Part shown: piece by piece, positions 43,914-52,422 of the stretch
Layout: the number at the start of each line of letters is the position of its first letter
Position numbering within the stretch: the stretch's first letter is position 1
Assembly: GCF_008326345.1 (NCBI RefSeq)
Contig: NZ_BJEN01000001.1
Coordinates: 310,001 to 374,000, forward strand
Reading direction: 5' to 3'
From: Cutibacterium modestum
GTDB taxonomy: Bacteria > Actinomycetota > Actinomycetes > Propionibacteriales > Propionibacteriaceae
Length of the DNA stretch: 64,000 nt
The notes under the pieces: generated by a model
What the model was told of the DNA's origin: nothing
Databases searched by the model: none
What the model saw: only the letters and a program-made list of their open reading frames with translations
Program-made: the position numbers and the translations under genes

Positions 43914-45290
43914 TCATCCGATCGGTTCAAGGCGGCTCGTGAAGTGGCGTAGAACCGGCGGCTCCCACGTGATGCGGAATCCAGGTACCTTCTCTGGTGC
44001 GTGTGCAATATCGGCCAGAGCCTCTGCGATCAGATCCATGTGCGACTGGGTATAAACCCGCCTCGGCACCGCGAGTCTGGTGAACTCGAATGGCGCCTGC
44101 TGTTCCTCATGAGTCACCGAATCACGATCCATCAAGTAGGAACCGATGTCACAGGAACGGATCCCCGCCTCTAAGTAAAGTTGTGTGGCAAGAGCATGTC
44201 CTGGGTACTGATTCCACTTCAGGTGTGGCAACAAGCGACCAGCATCGATGAACACTGCGTGACCCCCTACCGGGTTCTGGAACGGTACCCCTGCCTGCTG
44301 AAGTTTGTCTCCCAGATATTGGATTTGCCCGACACGATACCGCTGCCAGTCAGGGTCAAGACCTTCCTCGAGGCCAACGGCTAATGCTTCCAGGTCGCGA
44401 CCGGATAAGCCACCGTAGGTCAGATATCCCTCGAACGAAATTACGTTGCTCTTAACCTTCGCGATCAGCTCGCCATCATCACGAACTCCCACCATTCCGC
44501 CCATATTGACGATGCCATCCTTCTTGGCACTCATCACGAACATGTCACCGTAACTGAACATCTCGCGGGCGATGTCTCGTAACGATCGTTCCTGGCAGCC
44601 ATCTTCCCTTTCATGGATAAACCAGGCATTCTCGGCATAACGTGCTGCATCCAGACAGACTGGGATTCCGTTCTCATGGGCCAACTCATAAGTCTCTCGC
44701 ATATTCTTCAAGGATACTGGTTGCCCACCGACCGAATTGTTCGTCACGGTCATGAAAATCGCGGCGACGTTGTCACCATGCTTCGAAATGAGTTTTTCCA
44801 AACCCGGGATGTCCATGTTTCCCTTGAACGGAGCCGCCTTCGCTGAATCCAGCCCTTCCTGGCACACATTGTCCACCGGTCGAGCGCCCGCCAGACCAAC
44901 ATGGGCACGAGTCGTGTCGAAGAACGTGTTGGCTACCACGATCTGGCCACGTCGTGACACCAGCAACGGAATAAGCACTTTCTCGGCCGCGCGACCTTGA
45001 TGCACCGGCTGAAGGTAGTCATACCCAATGATTTCGCCTGCAACATCCATGAGATGCACGTAGCTTCGCCCACCCGAGTAGGCCTCATCGCCTCGCATCA
45101 TGGCAGCCCATTGGGCATCACTCATCGCTCCGGTGCCTGAGTCGGTGAGCAGATCGATGTAGACTGACTCGGCGGGGAGCCCGAACATGTTGTAGTGGGC
45201 CCTTGCCAAGATCTCGGCCCGTTCCTCGCGAGAGGTTACCTTGATAGGCTCGACCATTTTGATCTTGAACGGTTCCGGAATGTACTTCAT
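43914..45290 (-). CDS. tnaA: Tryptophanase (tryptophan indole-lyase)
   Basis: PLP enzyme of 458 residues that splits tryptophan into indole, pyruvate and ammonia. PLP-binding Lys257 lies in MSAKKDG; SGTGAMSD and MMRGDEAYSG line the active site. Tyrosine phenol-lyase is the close alternative, but Asp125 (FFDTT, Asp137 in E. coli TnaA, Thr in TPL) and His449 (LRHFTSRL, His463 in TnaA, Phe in TPL) favour tryptophanase. GGAGGAAT precedes the ATG with 8-base spacing. C. acnes is indole-positive. A permease pseudogene lies downstream, and a divergent regulator upstream. Confidence 0.88.
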   Translation of the reverse strand: MKYIPEPFKIKMVEPIKVTSREERAEILARAHYNMFGLPAESVYIDLLTDSGTGAMSDAQWAAMMRGDEAYSGGRSYVHLMDVAGEIIGYDYLQPVHQGRAAEKVLIPLLVSRRGQIVVANTFFDTTRAHVGLAGARPVDNVCQEGLDSAKAAPFKGNMDIPGLEKLISKHGDNVAAIFMTVTNNSVGGQPVSLKNMRETYELAHENGIPVCLDAARYAENAWFIHEREDGCQERSLRDIAREMFSYGDMFVMSAKKDGIVNMGGMVGVRDDGELIAKVKSNVISFEGYLTYGGLSGRDLEALAVGLEEGLDPDWQRYRVGQIQYLGDKLQQAGVPFQNPVGGHAVFIDAGRLLPHLKWNQYPGHALATQLYLEAGIRSCDIGSYLMDRDSVTHEEQQAPFEFTRLAVPRRVYTQSHMDLIAEALADIAHAPEKVPGFRITWEPPVLRHFTSRLEPIG

Positions 45291-46083
45291 CTCGTATTCC
45301 TCCCCTAGGCCGGCGATGCCGGTCGGACGACGCTGTACGACTCGATATCAAGTCACTCCCCATGCAAAATGCTTCAACATCATGTCATATGATTCCACTC
45401 CACGATAGGCATGTCAATGAATTAGAAGATTGATCAACACATAGTTAAATGCCTTGATGTGGTCCAGGAGACTTAACTAGGTGAACATGCTTGTCAACGA
45501 GTTATGGTTGCCTCGGGCGGGTCGCAAAAGGACGGCAGATGCCGGGCTCTGACGTGATTGATAACGAGACGTTCGTTCGTGCCGGTTTGCATCGTTGGAC
45601 TGATCTCAATGCTCGACACTGCCCGTGTCCTGACTGCGACCGTACCAATTACCTGATCCACGATGAAACCTTCCTGCACAGCGCGGTTACCGTGACACGA
45701 ATAGAGTCGACTTGAACCGTCCCGGGTTCTGTTCCGACAGCGTTTTTCAAGGCAAACGTAGATCAAGCCCCAGAAGTACAGCCCCGAGTGCCAGGCCCGT
45801 GCTGTGCTTTGGCTAGGCGGAACTCGACTGCTCTGTAACCAGATGATCCAATTCATTAACCGAGTGAAGCCCCCGGCTACACCACTCCCGCCAAGATCCA
45901 CCACCGCGCAGACTGACCCACCACGCGAGGAAAACGATGCGGACATAGACCCCAGCCATGCCGGGAATTGACAGTGAGGCGCCTCGGATCAAATTCACGT
46001 TTGATGAGCAAGGGTGTTGTGCAAGACGTCGGGTAGCCTCACAACGTCACCCAAACCACGCTAGAGTTACAGTAGAGGCCATG
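45291..46083. other. Long intergenic region between tnaA and its divergent regulator
   Basis: About 800 bases with no supportable gene in either strand; short open frames here have no recognisable motif. The tnaA-proximal 150 bases are AT-rich (45360-45480) and likely hold its promoter. The octamer CAACATCA occurs at 45375-45382 and again upstream of the regulator at 46091-46098. I see no tnaC-like leader peptide. Confidence 0.5.
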
Positions 46084-46098
46084 TGATGTACAACATCA
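46084..46098. promoter_or_regulatory. Inverted repeat before the YheO/DauR-like regulator
   Basis: TGATGT-ACA-ACATCA, 6-bp arms, 15 bases before the regulator ATG. One half (CAACATCA) recurs 85 bases upstream of tnaA. Candidate autoregulatory operator; not proven. Confidence 0.35.
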
Positions 46099-46113
46099 GG
46101 CACCCCTCGAGAG

Positions 46114-46779
46114 ATGACAATCGCAGCACTCATCGGGATAGTTGATCCGCTCAAACACTCCCTCATCGGCAGAAGTGAGGTAGTACTGCATGACCTCTCC
46201 AAACTCCCCAACAGCATTGTGGCCATCGCTGGCCGTCTCACTAGTCGACAGGTCGGTGATCCTGCCACCGATGAGTTAGTCCATGCGTGGCAAACGGGTA
46301 ACATGCGCACTCAGATCGGATACGAGAAGAATACCCCAGAAGGCCGGGCCCTTCGGTGCTCTACCATTCTTGTTGAAGATACAGATGGACCCCTCGCCGC
46401 ATTATGTATGAACACTGATGTCTCAGTGTGGCAAGGAGTACATGACATGACCGCTGCAATTCTTCACGGCGCACCTTGGCCCGGAGAGGGTCCAGCACCT
46501 GAGATTCCACGACACGTCGAACCTGCGCCTGACATCAAGGAAGTAGCGAATTCGCTTATGCAAGATGCTGTTGATCGAGTCGGCATACCGATCGATCTCA
46601 TGCGTAAAGACCATAAGCTATTGGTCGTAGAGCTGTTGCGTAGCCATGGCTTTTTTCTGCTCAAGGACAGCGTCGAGGCTACGGCGAACCTTCTCAAGGT
46701 ATCCCGGTTCACCGTGTATAACTACCTCAACGAGCTTGACGATGGCTCAAGAACCGATAACCCCAGTCTTAACTACTGA
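46114..46779 (+). CDS. YheO/DauR-like transcriptional regulator
   Basis: 221 residues. N-terminal PAS-like YheO domain (VVLHDLSKLPNSIVAI, CSTILVEDTDGPLAALCMN) and C-terminal helix-turn-helix (LLRSHGFFLLKDSVEATANLL, SRFTVYNYLNEL), the DauR/YheO family layout. Members often control amino-acid catabolism genes beside them, so tnaA, which is divergent, is the expected target (inference). No good Shine-Dalgarno is seen at the ATG at 46114 (GAGAG only). Confidence 0.82.
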   Translation: MTIAALIGIVDPLKHSLIGRSEVVLHDLSKLPNSIVAIAGRLTSRQVGDPATDELVHAWQTGNMRTQIGYEKNTPEGRALRCSTILVEDTDGPLAALCMNTDVSVWQGVHDMTAAILHGAPWPGEGPAPEIPRHVEPAPDIKEVANSLMQDAVDRVGIPIDLMRKDHKLLVVELLRSHGFFLLKDSVEATANLLKVSRFTVYNYLNELDDGSRTDNPSLNY

Positions 46780-47188
46780 CGAAGCGTTCGAGAGTTCCTT
46801 GTGAATCGAATCGGGACTCTCCAAACTGGGGCTGTCCGCGAGAGCTGGGGTTAGCTGAGCTGACGGACCTTGATATCCGGGCTGATCTGGATATCGTGAA
46901 TGCGGCGATTACCAGTGGCGCCGATGAACTTGGCCTGAGCGAAGAGACTTCGCGAATATGGGCGCGCTAGCACAAACATTCGGGCAACGTCACACCGGCG
47001 AAATCAGTTGAACTTTGGGGTCCTCATAATTCGTGGGCGCAGCCTACTTACACGACTGGCTTCAGATCGTTTGGTGGGCATGGAGCCTGCCCTGTCTATA
47101 CACACGAATTCACTACGGCCAGTTGAGGGACGTCTCGGCCTGGTTCAGCGTCAAGACTGTTCGACCGCTCACGTCACCAAAAATAGGT
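46780..47188. other. Gene-free decayed DNA
   Basis: About 400 bases without an intact reading frame, with scattered stop codons in all frames. It leads directly into the transposase remnant and is probably non-functional sequence. Confidence 0.5.
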
Positions 47189-47576
47189 ATGAGCCACGCG
47201 AACACGTCGAAATGGGTTGACCCGTACCAACGCTACGGCGAGTCTAGTCTGCAAAATTGCGTTGGCTGCCCAAAACCCAAAACACTGCCTGACGCGGATT
47301 CCCGATGAGGTCGTCGCCCAGATCTAGCGGCTGCGCCGGCAGCGTATGTGGTCAGCCCGATTGATCTAGATCGAGCTGTTCGAGAAGGGACCTCTAGATG
47401 AGTCAAACAACGGTTAGGCGAGCTGGCTCAGCGAGGGCTGAATAGGTGGTAACTCGACGGCCGATTCCCTCAGAAGGCCATTACAGTTACCATCATTTGA
47501 CTGTTAACGGGCTCTCCCGCCTGGTTCGCACCTAGCCCTTGCCAGACGAGAAAGCTGAGACGTTGGTGGCGTTTTA
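47189..47576 (+). mobile_element. IS481-family transposase remnant
   Basis: Plus-strand fragments in order: MSHAN (N-terminus), then after a deletion KWVDPYQRYGESSLQ, TRIPDEVVAQI, RLRRQRMWSARLI, IELFEKG, LAQRGLNRW, and finally PDEKAETLVAF. This order and these phrases match IS481-type transposases (helix-turn-helix region through the start of the DDE core). Several stops, frame changes and internal deletions; most of the catalytic core is missing. No terminal inverted repeats were identified. Confidence 0.65.
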
Positions 47577-47785
47577 AGCTGACGGTTGAACTCATCGATC
47601 GGGAACCCCGACACGCCGGTAGGCCACACCGATGGAATCTTTCTTGACTAGGAGAAACGCTAGGTTTCACGGCGAGACGCCCGCCTCGACTTGCATTGCT
47701 TCCAGGGCATCCTCTAGAGTTCTTTCTCGTCGCCCGGCAGGAACGACAAGGCGCGAAAGCCCCTCAGAGATCCGCTGGACAGTAC

Positions 47786-47858
47786 GCGGACGTGGCTCAG
47801 TTGGTAGAGCATCACCTTGCCAAGGTGAGGGTCGCGGGTTCGAGTCCCGTCGTCCGCT
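47786..47858 (+). tRNA. tRNA-Gly (GCC)
   Basis: Acceptor GCGGACG / CGTCCGC with discriminator T, D arm GCTCAGTTGGTAGAGC, anticodon stem TCACC/GGTGA with loop TTGCCAA (anticodon GCC), T arm CGGGTTCGAGTCCCG. No encoded CCA. Confidence 0.96.
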
Positions 47859-47886
47859 CGGAGGGGTCTTTCGGACCTATCCACGT

Positions 47887-47957
47887 GGTGGAGTGGCCGA
47901 GAGGCGAGGCAACGGACTGCAAATCCGTGTACACGGGTTCAAATCCCGTCTCCACCT
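47887..47957 (+). tRNA. tRNA-Cys (GCA)
   Basis: Acceptor GGTGGAG / CTCCACC with discriminator T, anticodon arm GGACTGCAAATCC (anticodon GCA), T arm CGGGTTCAAATCCCG. 28 bases after tRNA-Gly. Confidence 0.96.
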
Positions 47958-47958
47958 C

Positions 47959-48030
47959 GGGCGGTTGGCGCAGTGGTAGCGCGCTTCCCTGACACGGAAG
48001 AGGTCGCCAGTTCAAACCTGGCATCGCCCA
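47959..48030 (+). tRNA. tRNA-Val (GAC)
   Basis: Acceptor GGGCGGT / ATCGCCC with discriminator A, anticodon stem CTTCC/GGAAG with loop CTGACAC (anticodon GAC), T arm CCAGTTCAAACCTGG. Only 1 base after tRNA-Cys, so the three form one transcript. Confidence 0.96.
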
Positions 48031-48033
48031 CGG

Positions 48034-48068
48034 AAAGGGCCGGTCGACGAAAGTCGGTCGGCCCTTTT
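48034..48068 (+). terminator. Terminator of the tRNA cluster
   Basis: 15-bp stem starting AAAGGGCCG and ending CGGCCCTTT with two G-T pairs and a GAAA tetraloop, followed by an extra T, 3 bases after tRNA-Val. Confidence 0.85.
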
Positions 48069-48244
48069 GGGCACCTATCCCAGTCGTGTTGCCTCGGTCA
48101 GACGTCCATCTGTCCTATGGCGTCGTGTCTGGAATGCACGCTGGTTCACAGGCACATTTTCGCCATTTCTGATGACCTACTTCGATAGGGTGAACACAAC
48201 GTATAGGACTTATTGTCCTCAAAGATGGGGAAGGAAGTGGTCCC

Positions 48245-49012
48245 ATGGCTGCGCCGGTACTCGACCTCGTCCTCCCCGCGATGTCCGAAGCTTCTGCAAC
48301 TCTCATAGGTCAACGGTTACGTCAACGAATGTCTCACCTGCATCCGCACATCGAGTCGGCAGTGAGCTTCGTTCCGGAAACGGGCCGGTGCAAGGCACCT
48401 CGCATCAAGCCTTCATGGCGTGAGCTAGTGCTGGTCCCCATTAATACCACCCATCTACATTACAGCCCGTCGCAGTTGGCCCGGCACGCCAAGGACATTC
48501 ACCGCAACCACCGCGATCTTGCTATCCGTATTGCACGTCCCACGGGTCCTGCGCCAGCCCTTCTCAATCTCGTCGATGCCCGTCTTCGCCTGGCAGCACA
48601 CCGGGTCCATGCCCAAGAACTGGACTCCCTCGTTCTTTCAACTCCTGATAGTGGAGATCCTCGGGGAGCCGCCATGCTCTCCAAGTTGACCCGACTATGG
48701 TCTCAGCACCACCATCTTCCGGTCCATATCGCCACCAATAGTGGCGGTGCCGCTGCCGTGGAAGAGGTCGTCGCCCATTTACGTCGGGAGGGACGTCGTC
48801 ATATTGCCGTGGGGAGCCTGTGGATCTGTGACGACGAGACTTTCCGCGCCCATACCCATCGCGCCCTTCACGCCGGAGCTGAGGTCGTTTCCGCGCCTCT
48901 GGGCGACGATCCCATACTCGCAGCCCTCGCCTTTGAGCGCTACTGCTCAGCAGCAATGGGGTTGGTATCGGGACCAGCTGGCGACGACGTCCTCCCAACT
49001 GAATCGCACTGA
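48245..49012 (+). CDS. CbiX-like (sirohydrochlorin chelatase superfamily) protein, catalytic His lost
   Basis: 255 residues with two CbiX-like halves; the second is clearest (LVLSTPDSGDPRGA, VEEVVAHLRREGRRHIAVGSLWI, AEVVSAPLGDDP). The N-terminal HGS motif that carries the metal-site His in chelatases is replaced by LPAMSEAS, and the GS motif of the second half is changed to DSG. It therefore may not insert metal. AAGGAAG precedes the ATG by 9 bases. It converges on the ppk2 pseudogene. Confidence 0.65.
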   Translation: MAAPVLDLVLPAMSEASATLIGQRLRQRMSHLHPHIESAVSFVPETGRCKAPRIKPSWRELVLVPINTTHLHYSPSQLARHAKDIHRNHRDLAIRIARPTGPAPALLNLVDARLRLAAHRVHAQELDSLVLSTPDSGDPRGAAMLSKLTRLWSQHHHLPVHIATNSGGAAAVEEVVAHLRREGRRHIAVGSLWICDDETFRAHTHRALHAGAEVVSAPLGDDPILAALAFERYCSAAMGLVSGPAGDDVLPTESH

Positions 49013-49055
49013 TGGACAGCCAACGCCTGCTGGCGCGGTGCCACGTCGATCCGTA

Positions 49056-49893
49056 TCACGCCTGGCTAAGGCGCTGTTTCTCCTCCTCAACGTCAAAAAC
49101 AGCAGGAGGCCAGGCGAGCTTCATCGAACGCATAGTCTCGAGCAGAATACGACCGACTGCCCAGTTGCGATACCACTTGTGATCCGCCGGGATGATGTAC
49201 CACGGTGCAACGTCAGGATTGCACTTGCTCAGCAGATCGTTGTAGGCGTCCATGTAATCGGACCATTTGGAGCGGGCATCAAGGTCTGATGGGTTGTGCC
49301 GGGTTATCCAGACGGGCCTCGAGCCTCTCCTTCTGGGTCTGCGGGGAAATATGCAAGAAACACTTGAGGATGTTGTAACCGCTAGCAACGAGTTCCATCT
49401 CGAACTCATTAATGAGATCGTAGCGTTCCTTCCAGACCTCCTCTTTGACGAGCTTGTCCACTCTGGCTACCAAGACATCCTCGTAATGGGACCGGTCGAA
49501 GACGCCGAGCATTCCCGGCTCAGGCAAAGCTTTGCGGATCCGCCACAGAAAATCATGGTTGAGCTCCTCATCGGTAGGAGCCTTGAAGCCGTGGTGGTGG
49601 ACTCCCTGCGGATCAACCAGACCGAACACATGACGGACGACTCCACCCTTACCGGCGGTATCGAAGCCTTGAAGGACGACCAGCAGCCGACGGGCATTAG
49701 GGTTGCTGCGACCACGAGCAAAGAGCATCTCCTGTAATTCAGACAGCTCATCGGCCATCGGCTCGAACTGCTTCAAAGTCTTGCCTTTGTCTCCCGGAGC
49801 CTCCGAAGTAGCACCAGTGTCGATCTCATTAATGTCGACAGGTGCCTGCGGACAACGCAGTACATCAGACAGCCGAAGGGAATCTTTGGCCAT
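49056..49893 (-). pseudogene. ppk2: Polyphosphate kinase 2 with a frameshifting deletion
   Basis: Class I PPK2: Walker A GFDTAGKGGVVRHV, Walker B GVFDRSHYEDVL, and lid region are present in the first frame up to EARLDNPA. The frame then runs into QPIRP and a stop. The rest of the protein (NPSDLDARSKW, APWYIIPADHKWYRNW) continues in another frame. By comparison with the family segment DNPxKxWKxNPSD, about 14 bases are missing near 49296, removing the Lys-x-Trp-Lys element and shifting frame. Both pieces are otherwise well conserved, so the damage looks recent. A sequencing error of 14 bases is unlikely. Confidence 0.82.
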
Positions 49894-50026
49894 AGATGTT
49901 CGTCCCTTCTCGTTATGCCGCCTTCATCCTGTCGCATCCGAAAGGAGTCGGCGAGGGAATGACGGCACCCATCTTATCGTTTCACTACACGTGGAGCCGG
50001 CGAAATGCGCCGGGCTGGAGGAGATT

Positions 50027-50473
50027 ATGAACGACGAGCACACCACCTCACCAGAATTGCAACCTCGCCTTGTGCTAGCCCCTGATCAGTGGCGCAAACG
50101 CCTAAGCGACGAGGAGTACCACGTCTTGCGCGAAGCGGGAACCGAGGCTCCCTTTGTTGGCGAGTACACCAATACCACCACCAAGGGTGTGTATCGCTGC
50201 CGCGCATGCGGAGCCGAGTTGTTCCGTTCTACCCAAAAGTTCCATTCCGGCTGTGGTTGGCCGTCCTTCTTTGCGCCGCTAGCCGAAGACCGTGTGCGGT
50301 ACCTCAACGATGAATCCCTTCCTAACCGCCCACGAACAGAAGTGAGGTGTGCCCGGTGTGATTCCCACCTCGGCCACGTGTTTGCAGGCGAAGGTTTCGA
50401 CACCCCCACTGATCTGAGGTATTGCATTAACTCCATCTGTTTGAACCTGGAACCGGTCGACGTGAATAAGTGA
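50027..50473 (+). CDS. msrB: Peptide methionine-R-sulfoxide reductase MsrB
   Basis: Reduces methionine-R-sulfoxide in proteins. 148 residues. Zinc cysteines Cys58, Cys61, Cys108 and Cys111; catalytic Cys133 in RYCINS; FHSGCGWPSF near 72-81. GGAGGAG precedes the ATG at 50027; the open frame upstream (from 49703) overlaps ppk2 and is not used. Standard length. Confidence 0.95.
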   Translation: MNDEHTTSPELQPRLVLAPDQWRKRLSDEEYHVLREAGTEAPFVGEYTNTTTKGVYRCRACGAELFRSTQKFHSGCGWPSFFAPLAEDRVRYLNDESLPNRPRTEVRCARCDSHLGHVFAGEGFDTPTDLRYCINSICLNLEPVDVNK

Positions 50474-50582
50474 GCGAGCTACGGTCAGCGCCAACCGAAA
50501 CCCTCAACCACAACCGCATAGATCCGCGGTACGCGGCGCGTCGAGGGAGCGCCACAGTTGCCAGCACCCATAGCCTGAAAGG

Positions 50583-51164
50583 GTGATTCGGCAGATGTAT
50601 CCCGTGGTTTTCGACGAGTTGCGTTCCCGGATGCTCGATTTTTCGTGGTCTGACAAACTCGAGGTCCGTGAGACCCCCGCTCCTACCCGCATTTCGCCGT
50701 TCTCAGTTGCAATTGAAGGAACGGTCGCGATCAGGGGAGACGAATTGGGTAGCGGGCGTCTCATCCTGTTACATAATCCTTCCGGCGCTGAGGCCTGGCA
50801 AGGCACTAGCCGTTTCGTCGCCATGATCCGAGCTGACGTCGATCCGTCAATGGCTTCTGACCCACTCGTGGGCCGCGTGGCGTGGTCTTGGCTCACGGAT
50901 TCTTTGGAATCCCACCACGCCGTCCACCATGCCGACGCCGGCACCGTCACCTCAGTTGTGAGCAGGCCTTTCGGACAACTCGCAGTAGACCCCGAATCTA
51001 ACCACATCGAGTTGCGTGCCTCGTGGACGCCGACCTTCTCAACTTCCGACGACGTCGATTCCCACTTGGAATCGTGGAGTGACCTGTGCTTGCTGTCTTG
51101 CGGTGTCTCTCCCACTCCTGACGACATTGCCGCTATCTCTCCCCGACGGGCCAAACTCGCGTGA
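50583..51164 (+). CDS. DUF3000 family protein
   Basis: 193 residues, actinobacterial DUF3000 (TPAPTRISPFSVAI, GRLILLHNPSGAEAW, DPLVGRVAWSWLTD, PTFSTSDDVDSHLESW). Function unknown. GTG start. Its stop overlaps the RNase D start by 4 bases (GTGA). The DUF3000-RNase D-dxs cluster is conserved, as in Rv2680-Rv2682c. Confidence 0.87.
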   Translation: MIRQMYPVVFDELRSRMLDFSWSDKLEVRETPAPTRISPFSVAIEGTVAIRGDELGSGRLILLHNPSGAEAWQGTSRFVAMIRADVDPSMASDPLVGRVAWSWLTDSLESHHAVHHADAGTVTSVVSRPFGQLAVDPESNHIELRASWTPTFSTSDDVDSHLESWSDLCLLSCGVSPTPDDIAAISPRRAKLA

Positions 51165-52399
51165 GCGGCCTCCCTATCCTCACCGAACCTCGCGAGGGAG
51201 TGCCGCCAGTCGTCAACTCTCCCGAGGGTCTCAGCCGCACCTGCCAGGCCCTCAGTAACGGCCACGGCCCGGTCGCGATCGACACTGAACGCGCCCACGG
51301 GTTTCGCTATAGTCCCCGTGCCTGCCTTATCCAATTGCGCCGAGAAGGGTCGGGCACCCACCTCGTCGATCCCCTTGCTTTCAGCGGAAACACCGACCTC
51401 AAGCCTCTCGCCGAGGCGTTAGCTGGAACCCAGTGGATTCTCCACGCCGCCATTCAAGACATGCCCTGTCTTGCCATGAGCGATCTACGCCCTGATGACC
51501 TTTTCGATACTGAACTGGCAGGCCGTCTTCTCAACCTGCCGAGGGTCGGTCTGGGCCCGATGATCGAGCATTACTGCGGTGTGACTCTGCTGAAGGAGCA
51601 CTCTGCCTCTGATTGGTCGCGTCGACCACTCCCCCAGGATTGCCTAGTATACGCCGCTCTTGACGTCGAACTCCTCACAGATCTCAGAGACAAGACCCTC
51701 AACGATCTTTGCGCAGCTAGAAAAGAACAGTGGGCTCGTCAAGAATTCGCCCATCTTGTCGAGGTAGCCGCGAACTTACCCAGCAAGGAACCAGGAGTCG
51801 ATCCGAAGCGCTGGCGCAAGATTAGCCATATGGGTGATATTCGCAGCCGGGCTGGACTGCAATTAGCGCACGATCTGTGGCTGGCGCGAGAAAACCTCGC
51901 CCATGACCTCGATATTGCACCCGGGCGTCTGCTCCGTGATGAGGCCTTGGTCACTGCCGCTCGCCATTGCGACCGCACCGTCAACGTTGACGTCGAGGCA
52001 GTTCTTGCCATCAAGGGATTCCACCGAGGGCAGGCGAAAAAGTACCGCCCAATATGGGTCGAGGCCATCAACCATGCACGGGGCGTGCCACCAAAAAAGT
52101 ACCCGCCATTTCGGGAGCTATTCTCAACCATCCCCAGCCCCCGGTCGTGGGAGCGCCATCATCCGGAGGAAGCTACACGGTGGGCAGCCGTAAAACCAGC
52201 CGTCAACAACGTGGCTGCCGACCGTGACGTTCCACCCGAAAACCTCTGCGCCCCAGCGTGGCTGAAGCAGTTCGCCTGGCAGCCGCCCGAGGACTACTCA
52301 GTCGAGGGGATTGACGCTTTCCTGGCTGATCTCGGCGCACGGCCATGGCAACGCGAAATTCTCGCGGGTCCGCTAAGCAAGGTTATGGCCACACTGTAA
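51161..52399 (+). CDS. rnd: Ribonuclease D-like exonuclease with HRDC domain
   Basis: 412 residues. DEDDy 3'-5' exonuclease: Asp41 and Glu43 (AIDTERAHG), the Gln-Asp site in HAAIQDMP, and Tyr/Asp in VYAALDVELLTDL; HRDC domain at about 225-300 (LAREN, AVLAIKGFHRG), plus a C-terminal extension. Likely trims stable RNAs such as tRNA 3' ends. The GTG start is coupled to DUF3000. Convergent with dxs (23-base gap). Confidence 0.92.
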   Translation: MSGLPILTEPREGVPPVVNSPEGLSRTCQALSNGHGPVAIDTERAHGFRYSPRACLIQLRREGSGTHLVDPLAFSGNTDLKPLAEALAGTQWILHAAIQDMPCLAMSDLRPDDLFDTELAGRLLNLPRVGLGPMIEHYCGVTLLKEHSASDWSRRPLPQDCLVYAALDVELLTDLRDKTLNDLCAARKEQWARQEFAHLVEVAANLPSKEPGVDPKRWRKISHMGDIRSRAGLQLAHDLWLARENLAHDLDIAPGRLLRDEALVTAARHCDRTVNVDVEAVLAIKGFHRGQAKKYRPIWVEAINHARGVPPKKYPPFRELFSTIPSPRSWERHHPEEATRWAAVKPAVNNVAADRDVPPENLCAPAWLKQFAWQPPEDYSVEGIDAFLADLGARPWQREILAGPLSKVMATL

Positions 52400-52422
52400 A
52401 TGCCGACATCTCCTGGAGTCAG

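Noticed and set aside
43914-45290. Tyrosine phenol-lyase
   Set aside because: Asp125 and His449 match the tryptophanase-specific residues rather than the Thr and Phe of tyrosine phenol-lyase.
45291-45480. A tnaC-like leader peptide upstream of tryptophanase
   Set aside because: No short open frame with a tryptophan codon near its end and a ribosome-binding site was found.
45494-45946. A 150-codon open frame on the minus strand
   Set aside because: No recognisable motif, rare residue patterns, and no ribosome-binding site; it looks like chance in high-GC DNA.
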